From Methylobacterium dankookense (lineage in GTDB: Bacteria; Pseudomonadota; Alphaproteobacteria; Rhizobiales; Beijerinckiaceae), in contig NZ_CABFVH010000013.1 in the NCBI RefSeq assembly GCF_902141855.1, forward strand, positions 1-64,000: a DNA stretch of 64,000 nucleotides, written 5' to 3'. Under the pieces are notes generated by a model, which was not told the DNA's origin, ran no database searches, and saw only the letters and a list, made by a program, of their open reading frames with translations. Position 1 is the stretch's first letter. The number at the start of each line of letters is the position of its first letter. The translations under genes were made by a program, and so were the position numbers. This document shows positions 43,337-51,517 of this stretch, piece after piece.

Positions 43337-44502
43337 GCGCGAGCCCCATGGCCGGCGGCCTGCCCGATCCCGCCTTCTGGGCGGGGCGGCGCGTGCTGCT
43401 CACGGGCCATACCGGCTTCAAGGGCGCCTGGGCCGCCCTCTGGCTGCACGCGCTCGGCGCGCGGGTCCACGGCTTCTCCGACGGGCCGCTGCCGGGGCGA
43501 AGCCTCTACGCGGATGCGGGCCCTCTGCCCCTCGCCTCCGACGGGCGCGGCGACATCCGCGACGCGGCGGCGACGCGCGAAGCCGTGGCGCGGAGGGAGC
43601 CGGAAGTGGTGATCCATCTCGCCGCGCAATCCCTGGTGCGCGCCTCCTACGCGGAGCCGGCGGCGACCTTCGCGGCGAACCTGATGGGCACGGTGCATCT
43701 GCTGGAGGCGGTCCGCGGCCTCGGCGGCGCCTGCCCGGTGATCGTGGTGACGAGCGACAAGTGCTACGAGAACCGCGAGACCGGGCGCGCCCATGTCGAG
43801 GGCGATCCGCTCGGCGGCCATGATCCCTACAGCGCCAGCAAGGCCTGCGCCGAGATCGCGGCCCTGGCCTATGCCCGCTCCTTCGGCGCCGCCGGCCGCC
43901 TGCGCGTGGCAACGGCCCGGGCCGGCAACGTGGTGGGCGGCGGCGACTGGGCGGCGGACCGCCTCGTGCCCGACCTCGCGCGCGGCCTCATGGCCGGCAG
44001 GCCGGTGCCGATCCGCAATCCCGGCGCGGTCCGTCCCTGGCAGCACGTCCTCGAACCGCTCTGCGGCTATCTGCTCCTCGCCGAGCGCGCGGCGACGGGG
44101 GAGGGCGCCTCCGGCGAGTCGGGTCCTGTCTCCGGCGAGGCCTGGAACTTCGGACCCGATGCGGGCTCGGAGGCGACGGTCGGCACCGTGGCCGAGACGT
44201 TCTGCCGGCTGTGGGGGCGCCCCGAGGGCTGGCAGGCGGTCCCAGAGCCCGGCGCCCCGCACGAGGCGCACCTCCTGCACCTCGAGTCCGCCAAGGCGCG
44301 CGCGCGCCTCGGCTGGGCGCCGCGCTGGGACCTCGACCAGGCTCTCGCCGCGAGCGTTGCCCTCTACCGCGCCGACCTGTCGGGCGCGGACCTGCGCCGG
44401 CTCGCCCTCGGCCAGATCGCGGATTACACGAACCACCCGGCCTCTCCCGTCGGCGGCGCCGTAGCCCAAGCCCGCCCGTCCACCGCCCGCCTCACAGCGT
44501 GA
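43333..44502 (+). CDS. rfbG: CDP-glucose 4,6-dehydratase
   Basis: A 389-residue extended SDR, from GTG 43333 overlapping the rfbF stop (an ATG at 43348 is an alternative). Motifs are LLTGHTGFKGAWAALWL (Rossmann loop typical of CDP-glucose dehydratase), HLAAQSLVRASYAEP, VTSDKCYENRE, and the catalytic pair in DPYSASKACAE. The substrate loop has RAGNVVGGGDWAADRLVPD. It gives CDP-4-keto-6-deoxyglucose, the substrate of RfbH. The C-terminus is extended by a short Pro/Ala-rich tail. Confidence 0.93.
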   Translation: MSASPMAGGLPDPAFWAGRRVLLTGHTGFKGAWAALWLHALGARVHGFSDGPLPGRSLYADAGPLPLASDGRGDIRDAAATREAVARREPEVVIHLAAQSLVRASYAEPAATFAANLMGTVHLLEAVRGLGGACPVIVVTSDKCYENRETGRAHVEGDPLGGHDPYSASKACAEIAALAYARSFGAAGRLRVATARAGNVVGGGDWAADRLVPDLARGLMAGRPVPIRNPGAVRPWQHVLEPLCGYLLLAERAATGEGASGESGPVSGEAWNFGPDAGSEATVGTVAETFCRLWGRPEGWQAVPEPGAPHEAHLLHLESAKARARLGWAPRWDLDQALAASVALYRADLSGADLRRLALGQIADYTNHPASPVGGAVAQARPSTARLTA

Positions 44503-44525
44503 CGGGGCCGGAACCCGGAAAGCAC

Positions 44526-46055
44526 ATGATGCCCGCCCACCCGACGCCTCAGCCCTCGCGCATCCCCGAGCCGCTCGTGATCTTCGAGCTGGCCAACAAT
44601 CACATGGGAGATGTCGAGCACGGCCTGCGCATCATCGACACCTTCGCCGAGATCGCGCGCGGCTACGCCTTCCGCTTCGCGATCAAGCTGCAGTTCCGCG
44701 AGCTCGACACCTTCATCCACCCGGATTTCCAGGGCCGGACGGACATCAAGTACATCAAGCGCTTCTCCGAGACCCGGCTCAGCCGCGAGGAGACGCGGCG
44801 CCTGGTGGCGGCGATCAAGGGCCACGGGCTCTCCGCCATGTGCACGCCCTTCGACGAGGCCTCCGTCGACCGGATCGTCGCGGACGGGTTCGACATCCTC
44901 AAGATCGCGAGCTGCTCCTTCACCGACTGGCCGCTGCTCGAAAAGATCGGCGCCACCGACCTGCCGGTGATCGGCTCCACCGCCGGCATCGCCCTCGACG
45001 ATCTCGACAACGTCGTCGCCTTCATGCGCAACCGGCAGAAGGACTTCGCGCTGATGGCCTGCGTCGCGCAGTATCCGACCCCGGCCGCGGACCTCCAGCT
45101 CAACCAGATCGACCTGCTCCAGGCCCGCTACCCGCATCTGCGCATCGGCTACTCGACGCACGAGGACCCGGACGAGACGCTGCCGGTGGCCATGGCGATC
45201 GCCAAGGGCGCGAGCCTGTTCGAGAAGCATGTGGGCGTGCCGACCGAGGCCTACGCACTCAACGCCTATTCGGCCTCGCCGGCCCAGGCCAAGGCCTGGC
45301 TCGACGCGGCGGCCAAGGCCTATGCCTGCGCGGGCGTGTCGGGCCAGCGCGTCGAGCCCTCGGAGGGCGAGCTCGCGGCCCTGCGGGATCTCCGCCGCGG
45401 CGCCTTCGCCAAGCGGCCCATCCGCCCCGGCGAGCGCCTGCGCGACGGGGACGTGTTCTTCGCGATCCCGACGCAAGCGGGGCAGGTGACCGCCAACGAC
45501 TGGTCGAAATACACCCATTTCACCGCGACCGACGCCATCCCGGCCGGCGCGCCCGTGATGGGCCAGCAGACGCGGCGCGAGGAGGTGCGCGCCCGCATCC
45601 TCTCGATCGTCGAGCGGGTGAAGGCCCTGATCGCCGAGAGCCGCGGCGTGGTGCCCGGCGAGGCGGAGCTCGAGATCTCGCACCATTACGGGCTCGACCG
45701 CTTCGAGAGCCACGGCATCACCATGGTGACGGTGGTCAACCGCGGCTACTGCAAGAAGCTGATCGTCGTGCTGCCGGGCCAGGCCCATCCGGAGCAGTAC
45801 CACCGCAGCAAGGAGGAGACCTTCCACGTCCTCCACGGCGACCTGACCCTGACCCTCGACGGGGTGGCGCAGCCTTGCCGCCCGGGCTCCGTCGTCACCA
45901 TCGCGCCGGGCGTGCGGCACGCCTTCGAGAGCGCGACGGGGGCGGTGTTCGAGGAGATCTCGACAACCCATGCGGCGGACGATTCCTTCTACACCGACCC
46001 CGCCATCGCCGGCACGGCCGAGCGCAAGACCTTCCTCCGGTACTGGCTCGGCTGA
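44526..46055 (+). CDS. NeuB-family sugar-acid synthase with SAF and C-terminal cupin domains
   Basis: A 509-residue three-domain protein. Residues about 15-270 are a NeuB TIM barrel (VIFELANNHMGDVEHGLR, CTPFDEASVD, LKIASCSFTDWPLL, EKHVGVPTEAYALNAYS). About 300-370 form an SAF/antifreeze-like domain (FAKRPIRPGERLRDGDVFF). About 390-500 form a cupin (HPEQYHRSKEETFHVLHGDL, then PGVRHAFESATGAVFEEIS) with His/Glu metal ligands. NeuB enzymes condense PEP with a six-carbon sugar to a nine-carbon acid. The fused cupin suggests an isomerase or epimerase step in the same chain. GGAAAG lies before the ATG. The substrate is unknown. Confidence 0.85.
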   Translation: MMPAHPTPQPSRIPEPLVIFELANNHMGDVEHGLRIIDTFAEIARGYAFRFAIKLQFRELDTFIHPDFQGRTDIKYIKRFSETRLSREETRRLVAAIKGHGLSAMCTPFDEASVDRIVADGFDILKIASCSFTDWPLLEKIGATDLPVIGSTAGIALDDLDNVVAFMRNRQKDFALMACVAQYPTPAADLQLNQIDLLQARYPHLRIGYSTHEDPDETLPVAMAIAKGASLFEKHVGVPTEAYALNAYSASPAQAKAWLDAAAKAYACAGVSGQRVEPSEGELAALRDLRRGAFAKRPIRPGERLRDGDVFFAIPTQAGQVTANDWSKYTHFTATDAIPAGAPVMGQQTRREEVRARILSIVERVKALIAESRGVVPGEAELEISHHYGLDRFESHGITMVTVVNRGYCKKLIVVLPGQAHPEQYHRSKEETFHVLHGDLTLTLDGVAQPCRPGSVVTIAPGVRHAFESATGAVFEEISTTHAADDSFYTDPAIAGTAERKTFLRYWLG

Positions 46056-46086
46056 GAGCCCGCCGGCCGCGACGAGAGACACGACG

Positions 46087-47937
46087 ATGACTGGTCCGGT
46101 TCGCCTTGCCGACTATGTGGCAGGCTTCGTCGCCCGGCAGGGCGTGGAATGCGTCTTCCTGGTGCCGGGCGGGGGCGCCATGTACCTCGTGGACGCCTTC
46201 GGCAACCATCCCGATCTGACCTACGTGGCCAACCACCACGAGCAGGCCTCCAGCATCGCGGCCGAGGCCTATGCCCGCATCAACGGGCGGCTCGGCTGCG
46301 CCGTCGTCACCACGGGGCCGGGCGCGACCAACGCGGTGACCGGCTGCGCGGGCGCCTGGATCGAGTCGGTGCCTCTCCTGATCATCTCCGGCCAGGTCAA
46401 GCGCGCCGACCTGATCGGGGAGAGCGGCGTGCGCCAGATGGGCCCGCAGGAGGTCGACATCGTCTCGATCGTGCGCCCGATCACCAAATTCGTCGCCCGC
46501 GTGATGGACCCGCTCGCCATCCGGCGGCACCTGGAGGAGGCGGTTCACGCGGCGACCACCGGTCGGCGCGGCCCGGTCTGGCTCGACATCCCGCTCGACG
46601 TGCAGAATGCGCCGATCGATCCCGAAGCGCTCGCGCCCTTCATGCCGCCGCCGCCCGCGCCCGAGGCGCCGCTCCGCGCGGAAGCCGGCGCCGTCATGGC
46701 GATGCTGGCGCGTGCCGAGCGGCCCCTCATCCTCGCCGGACACGGCATCCGTCTCGCCGAGGCGGCCGGGCCGTTCCGCGAGCTCTACGAGGCGCTGCAG
46801 GTGCCGGTGGCGACGACCTGGAACGCCACCGACCTGATCCCGGCGAGCCATCCCCTCAGCATCGGCAAGCCGGGCACGGTGGCGCTGCGCCCGCCGAATT
46901 TCGCCGTGCAGAATGCCGACCTGATCCTCAGCATCGGCGCCCGCCTCGACAACGTGGTCACCGCCTACAACCCGGCCAAGTTCGGCCGCCACGCGCAGAA
47001 GATCGTGGTCGACGTGGACCCGGCCGAACTCGCCAAGTTCGCCGGCAATGCGGGCTTCGCCCGGCGCATCGAGGCCGATGCCCGCGACTTCATCGCCGCC
47101 CTCCTGCCGGAGGCGCGCGCGGCGCAGGTGCCGGACCGCTCCGGCTGGCTCGCCCGCTGCGCCGACTGGAAGGCGCGCTATCCGATCAACGACGGCGCCC
47201 CCTTCCCGGAATCCGGCCCGATCGGCCATTTCCACCTGACTGACGCCCTCTCCGACGAATTGCCCGAGGACAGCCTCATCGTCACCGGCAGCTCCGGCCT
47301 CGCGGTCGAGTTCTTCTACACGGGCTTCCGCAACAAGCCGGGCCAGCGCGTCTTCCTCACCTCCGGCCTCGGAGCGATGGGCTACGGCCTGCCGGCGATG
47401 ATCGGCGCCTACATGGCCTCGGACCGCCGGCCCTTCATCGGCATCGAGAGCGACGGCTCGCTGATGATGAACCTGCAGGAATTGCAGACCATCGCGACGC
47501 TCGGCCTGCCGCTGCGGCTGTTCGTGGTCAACAATGGCGGCTACGCCTCGATCCGCAACACGCAGCGCAACTATTTCGAGGGCCGCTATGTCGGCAGCGG
47601 GCCGCAGGGCAAGCTGGACATTCCGGACCTCGTGCCGCTCGCCCGCACCTTCGGCTGGGACGCCTTCGCCATCGCGGATGTCGCCGACCTGAAGGCCGGC
47701 ATCCGGCGGGCGCTCGACGCGACCGGCCCGCTCCTCGTGGACGTGCGCGTCGTGCAGGACGAGGCCCTCTTCCCCAAATCGGCGGCGCTGCCGCAGCCCG
47801 ACGGCTCGATCCTGTCGATGCCGCTCGAGGACATGTCGCCGCTCCTGCCGCGCGACGAGTTCTTCGCGAACATGCTGGTGCCGGTCGATCCCGCCTCGGA
47901 AGCGGTGCCCGAGCACCTCGTGACGCGCCGCCGATGA
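46087..47937 (+). CDS. thiamine-diphosphate-dependent lyase/ligase (acetolactate-synthase-like), possible YerE-type branch enzyme
   Basis: A 616-residue ThDP enzyme with three domains. The catalytic Glu is in ANHHEQASSIAAEAYAR, the FAD/middle domain holds RPLILAGHGIRLAEAAG, and the ThDP site is ESDGSLMMNLQELQTIATLG followed by VVNNGGYASIRNTQ. The fold is that of acetolactate synthase, but the place inside a CDP-sugar cluster with rfbFGH argues against branched-chain amino acid synthesis. YerE of Yersinia, of the same family, adds a two-carbon unit from pyruvate to CDP-3,6-dideoxy-4-keto-glucose. I infer a similar C-branching reaction here; it is not shown by the sequence. Confidence 0.75.
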   Translation: MTGPVRLADYVAGFVARQGVECVFLVPGGGAMYLVDAFGNHPDLTYVANHHEQASSIAAEAYARINGRLGCAVVTTGPGATNAVTGCAGAWIESVPLLIISGQVKRADLIGESGVRQMGPQEVDIVSIVRPITKFVARVMDPLAIRRHLEEAVHAATTGRRGPVWLDIPLDVQNAPIDPEALAPFMPPPPAPEAPLRAEAGAVMAMLARAERPLILAGHGIRLAEAAGPFRELYEALQVPVATTWNATDLIPASHPLSIGKPGTVALRPPNFAVQNADLILSIGARLDNVVTAYNPAKFGRHAQKIVVDVDPAELAKFAGNAGFARRIEADARDFIAALLPEARAAQVPDRSGWLARCADWKARYPINDGAPFPESGPIGHFHLTDALSDELPEDSLIVTGSSGLAVEFFYTGFRNKPGQRVFLTSGLGAMGYGLPAMIGAYMASDRRPFIGIESDGSLMMNLQELQTIATLGLPLRLFVVNNGGYASIRNTQRNYFEGRYVGSGPQGKLDIPDLVPLARTFGWDAFAIADVADLKAGIRRALDATGPLLVDVRVVQDEALFPKSAALPQPDGSILSMPLEDMSPLLPRDEFFANMLVPVDPASEAVPEHLVTRRR

Positions 47938-47983
47938 GCGCCGGTACCGCGGCTCATCGGCATCCTCAGCATAGGGTGCCGCG

Positions 47984-48868
47984 GTGAAGCGGGTTCTCGT
48001 CACCGGGGGCTCGGGCTTCATCGGGCGCAACGTCGTCGCGGCCCTGTCGGCCACCTGCGAGGTCGCGGCCCCCGGCAGCGCCGCGCTGAACCTGCTCGAT
48101 GCGGAGGCGACCCGCACCTATCTCCGGGCCGGCCGCTTCGATGCAATCGTTCATGCGGCGACCTGGGACGCGACGCCAGCCTCCACGAAGGACCGCTCGC
48201 TGACCTTGCAGAACAACCTGCAAATGTTCTTCAACGTCGCGCGCTGCGCGGACAGCTTCGGCCGGATGATCCATTACGGCTCCGGCGCCGAATATGCCAA
48301 GACGGCGATGCCGCCTTTCGTGACGGAGGATCATTTCGGGCAGGCGCTGCCGCAGAACGATTACGGCCTGTCGAAATACCTGCAATCGCTCCATGTCGAG
48401 AGGGCTGAGAAACTCTGCAATCTCCGGCTGTTCGGCGTGTTCGGCCCGCACGAGGACTGGCGCATCCGCTTCATCTCGAATGTGCTGTGCAAGGCCCTGT
48501 TCGACCTGCCGATCACCATCCGCCAGGACACCGTATTCGATTATCTCGACGTGGCCGACCTTGCGGCGATCACCGGGTGGTTCCTGGAGAACGAGCCCAC
48601 GCACACGGTCTACAATGTCTGCACCGGCCGAGGCGTCCGCCTGTCGGCGATCGCCCGGATGGCGCTCGAGATCTCAGGCAAGGATCTCCCGATCGAGATC
48701 TTCGAAGGCGGCCTCGGCCGGGACTATAGCGGCGACAATACGCGCCTGCTCAGCGACATCGGCGACTTTCCGTTTCGCGACCTGCGCACGAGCATGGACA
48801 ATCTCTACCGTTGGTACATCGAACATCAGCATCAGATCGACCGTGACGTGCTCGCGGCGGCGAGGTAG
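47984..48868 (+). CDS. NAD-dependent epimerase/reductase (extended SDR)
   Basis: A 294-residue SDR from GTG 47984 (VKRVLVTGGSGFIGRNVVAA). The catalytic set is HYGSGAEYAK and NDYGLSKYLQSLH (YxxxK), and FDYLDVADLA plus VYNVCTGRG are the substrate-side loops. It probably reduces or epimerises the keto-sugar made by RfbH or the ThDP enzyme; YerF plays such a part in yersiniose synthesis. It sits five bases before the sulfotransferase gene. Confidence 0.82.
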   Translation: MKRVLVTGGSGFIGRNVVAALSATCEVAAPGSAALNLLDAEATRTYLRAGRFDAIVHAATWDATPASTKDRSLTLQNNLQMFFNVARCADSFGRMIHYGSGAEYAKTAMPPFVTEDHFGQALPQNDYGLSKYLQSLHVERAEKLCNLRLFGVFGPHEDWRIRFISNVLCKALFDLPITIRQDTVFDYLDVADLAAITGWFLENEPTHTVYNVCTGRGVRLSAIARMALEISGKDLPIEIFEGGLGRDYSGDNTRLLSDIGDFPFRDLRTSMDNLYRWYIEHQHQIDRDVLAAAR

Positions 48869-48873
48869 GCCCC

Positions 48874-49710
48874 ATGGCAAGCGATACGATCCCCGTCTTC
48901 ATCGTCGGCAGCGGCCGCTCGGGAACGCGCATGATCTCGAAGCTCCTGGCGGGGCACGATACGATCGAGGCGCACCACGAATATCTCTGCACGCATATCC
49001 AGCCGGTGGCGTGCGAATATTACATGGGACTCTGCAGCAGGGACGAGGCCAAGGCGCGCTTCATGGAAGCCCATGGGGCGGGCATCCACTATTCCAAGGC
49101 GCGTTACTTCGTCGACAGCTCCAACAAGCTGTCGTGGCTCATCGAGCCGATCCTGGACCTGTTCCCCAAGGCGCGCTTCATCCATCTGGCGCGCGACGGA
49201 CGCAACGTCACGAGTTCCTTCCTCCATAAGCTCACGAGCGAATCCTACGACGACGACAGCACGGCCGCGCTCTCGGCCTGGCTCGACGATCCGCATGCGG
49301 TGCCGAAGCCGCCGCCGGAGAAGAAGTACTGGTGGAACATTCCGCGCCAGGGCCAGCCTTTCTGCGAGGCGTTTCCCGGTTTCGACCAATACCAGAGGAT
49401 GGCCTATCACTGGAGCGAGTCCAACCGCGTCATCCTCGAAAGCTTCACCCGGATCCCGGACGCGCAGAAACTCTTCGTCCGTCTCGAGGATCTGACGGGC
49501 GACAGGGACCTTCTCGCACGGTTCCTCGCCATGGTCGGCATCGACTACAGCGACCCGTACTTCGAGACGATGCAGACGCCCCAGGGGGTGTTCTTCCCCA
49601 TGGATTTCAAGCTCACGCCCAAGCAGGCGGCACAATTCACCGAGATCGCATGGCCGATGATGGAACGTCTCGGCTACGCGGAGAGGGAGCCGTATCGTGT
49701 CACGTATTGA
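48874..49710 (+). CDS. PAPS-dependent sulfotransferase
   Basis: A 278-residue cytoplasmic protein. The 5'-phosphosulfate loop is FIVGSGRSGTRMISKLLAG and the 3'-phosphate motif is FIHLARDGRNVTSSF. It would transfer sulfate from PAPS to a hydroxyl of a sugar or glycan. It overlaps the next gene by 14 bases, so it belongs to the sugar operon. PAPS could come from the cysC product encoded at 9092. A sulfated flagellar or surface glycan is inferred. Confidence 0.85.
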   Translation: MASDTIPVFIVGSGRSGTRMISKLLAGHDTIEAHHEYLCTHIQPVACEYYMGLCSRDEAKARFMEAHGAGIHYSKARYFVDSSNKLSWLIEPILDLFPKARFIHLARDGRNVTSSFLHKLTSESYDDDSTAALSAWLDDPHAVPKPPPEKKYWWNIPRQGQPFCEAFPGFDQYQRMAYHWSESNRVILESFTRIPDAQKLFVRLEDLTGDRDLLARFLAMVGIDYSDPYFETMQTPQGVFFPMDFKLTPKQAAQFTEIAWPMMERLGYAEREPYRVTY

Positions 49711-50872
49711 AGGCTTCCGCTGCGACTTCTGCGGCGCCGCGGACGGGGAGGCGGCCTATGCCGTGCTCCATTCGGACCGCAAGGCGGAGGTCGCGGTCTG
49801 CGGCCGGTGCGGCTTGGTGCAATCGCTCTACCACGCCCCCAAGCCGGAGACCCGCACGGTCTCGATCAGCAGCGCCGCGGGTTGGGGCAACATCCGCCAC
49901 GGCAAGGGCCTGCGCCTGAAGGCCACCATCCCGGTCCTGACGGCCCATGTGCATCTGGAGACGGTCTCGACCGTGCTCGACATCGGCTCGAACCGCGGGG
50001 ATTTCATCCACTGGCTGCTCGGCATCCGGCCGGGCGCCGCGATCACGGCGATCGAGCCCGACGCCTCGGTCGTCTCGACCTACCAGGACCTGCCGCAGGT
50101 CGCGCTCGATATCGCGCGCTTCGAGGACGTCGCGCTACCGGCGGAATCGTTCGATCTGATCCATTGCTCGCACACGCTGGAGCATGCCGCCTCGGCGAGC
50201 GCCATGCTCGCCAGGATCTATCGGTCCCTCAAGCCCGGCGGGCGCCTGTTCCTCGAAGTCCCGAATCTCGCCATCCTGACGGATCCCGAGATCTCCGAGG
50301 AATTCTTCATCGACAAGCACAGCTTCCATTTCGACCGCGATCTGCTCCGCGCGTTCATGGCCCATCTGGGCTTCGAATTTCGGTTCGTCAGCCCGGAAGA
50401 GGACATCTCGAACGTCACCCTCGTGGCGACACGCCCCGCAGAGCCCCTGAACGCGGCGCCCTTCGCTCCCGACCGCCCGTCACGCCCCGCCGAGGCCGCG
50501 TCGCTGGTCTCCGCCTATGCGGAAACCCTGCGCCGGAACCGCGAGACTCTGAAGCGGATCGCCGAGCGGCTGAACGCCCTGATGGAGCGCCAGCGGGTCG
50601 GCTTCTGGGGGGGAGGGCGGATCTTCGACGCCCTGGTCACATTCGGCGGCCTGCGGACCGACCGGATCCACGTCCTCGTCGACGCCTATATCGGGCGATA
50701 CGTGAAGCAGGTTCACGGCATCGACCTGAACCTTCCCGAGGCCCTCAAGGCCAAGGTGCCGCAGGTCCTCGTGGTGCTCGCCAAATCGTCCACGGACGAT
50801 ATCGTCCGGCAGGCCCGGACCCACGGCATCACGAACGTCGTCACCTTCTCGCAGCTCTATCAATCCGTTTGA
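49697..50872 (+). CDS. sugar C-methyltransferase with N-terminal zinc motif (NovU/TylCIII type)
   Basis: A 391-residue SAM enzyme from GTG 49697. The N-terminal zinc site has paired CxxC motifs (CDFCGAADG and CGRCGLVQSLY). The SAM domain has VLDIGSNRGDFIHWL, and YRSLKPGGRLFLEVPN; a C-terminal Methyltransf_14 domain has RVGFWGGGRIFDALV. This three-part form is typical of deoxysugar C-3 methyltransferases, which act on 4-keto NDP-sugars. It ends the sugar operon and converges with flbT. Confidence 0.87.
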   Translation: MSRIEGFRCDFCGAADGEAAYAVLHSDRKAEVAVCGRCGLVQSLYHAPKPETRTVSISSAAGWGNIRHGKGLRLKATIPVLTAHVHLETVSTVLDIGSNRGDFIHWLLGIRPGAAITAIEPDASVVSTYQDLPQVALDIARFEDVALPAESFDLIHCSHTLEHAASASAMLARIYRSLKPGGRLFLEVPNLAILTDPEISEEFFIDKHSFHFDRDLLRAFMAHLGFEFRFVSPEEDISNVTLVATRPAEPLNAAPFAPDRPSRPAEAASLVSAYAETLRRNRETLKRIAERLNALMERQRVGFWGGGRIFDALVTFGGLRTDRIHVLVDAYIGRYVKQVHGIDLNLPEALKAKVPQVLVVLAKSSTDDIVRQARTHGITNVVTFSQLYQSV

Positions 50873-50917
50873 GGGCGGAGCGGCGCGCGAGTCCTGCGCG
50901 CCTTCCCGCCCCCCTGG

Positions 50918-51307
50918 TCAGGCCGCGCTGGCCTCGCGGGACGCCGCCTCGTGGGCGACGAGCTGCTTCCCGAGCTTGATCGCCCGGTGATACTCCTGCG
51001 CGGCGATGGCATCGTGGATCGCGAGCAGGAAGGGGCCGGCGCTCGGCATCAGGCCCATGAGTTCCGTCGATTGCTGCACGAACAGGTTCTCCGGCGCGGT
51101 CGGGTCGTCGGCGAGATAGAGGACCTGCAGCGTCACGCAGAGCTTCTTGCAAGGGGTGTCCGCCTCGCTCTCCCGGATGATCTCGCTCTCGCGCAGGAAC
51201 TTGCAGCGGCCTTCGACGAGCAGGGTCGCCTTGCGGTCGAGATTCCGGATGAGGGCGCCGTTGATGATCAGGCGCTCCGAGGGCTTCAGCTCGATCTTGA
51301 GGGGCAT
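50918..51307 (-). CDS. flbT: flagellin expression regulator FlbT
   Basis: A 129-residue protein beginning MPLKIELKPSERLIINGALI. The middle shows LVEGRCKFLRESEII and TPCKKLCVTLQVLYL. FlbT binds flagellin mRNA and limits its translation in alphaproteobacteria, opposite to FlaF. It is divergent from the flagellin genes. The usual adjacency to flaF is broken by the glycan island. Confidence 0.92.
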   Translation of the reverse strand: MPLKIELKPSERLIINGALIRNLDRKATLLVEGRCKFLRESEIIRESEADTPCKKLCVTLQVLYLADDPTAPENLFVQQSTELMGLMPSAGPFLLAIHDAIAAQEYHRAIKLGKQLVAHEAASREASAA

Positions 51308-51517
51308 GGGCGGCTCCGGCTCTGGGTCGAGGCCGGAGCATGGTCAGATCTCGTTAACGACGATTGAAAAAAGTGGCGCGGTTTTCCCTGAACCGGGCCC
51401 GGATCTGGGGAAAGGTTCGAATTGCGCCGATCCGCTTAACCGCTCGGCAGAGCCCGGCATGGTCAGTCTCATGTGCCGTCAAAACGACGGTCCACCGATC
51501 AATATGGATCACCGACC

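Noticed and set aside
44526..46055. Assignment as N-acetylneuraminate synthase
   Set aside because: No CMP-sialic acid synthetase, hydrolysing epimerase or other nonulosonate gene is in the cluster, and the cupin tail is not part of standard NeuB.
46087..47937. Assignment as acetolactate synthase large subunit (ilvB)
   Set aside because: No ilvH/ilvC neighbour and the gene is embedded in a CDP-sugar operon, so an amino acid role is less likely.
45895..48117. Minus-strand open frame of 740 codons opposite the ThDP and SDR genes
   Set aside because: Antisense shadow of well-supported genes; no family motif.
51308..51517. Sigma-28 or sigma-54 promoter for flagellin copy 1
   Set aside because: I looked for TAAA-N15-GCCGATAA and TGGCAC-N5-TTGC; only partial matches with wrong spacing (for example CCGATCAA near 51496) were found.
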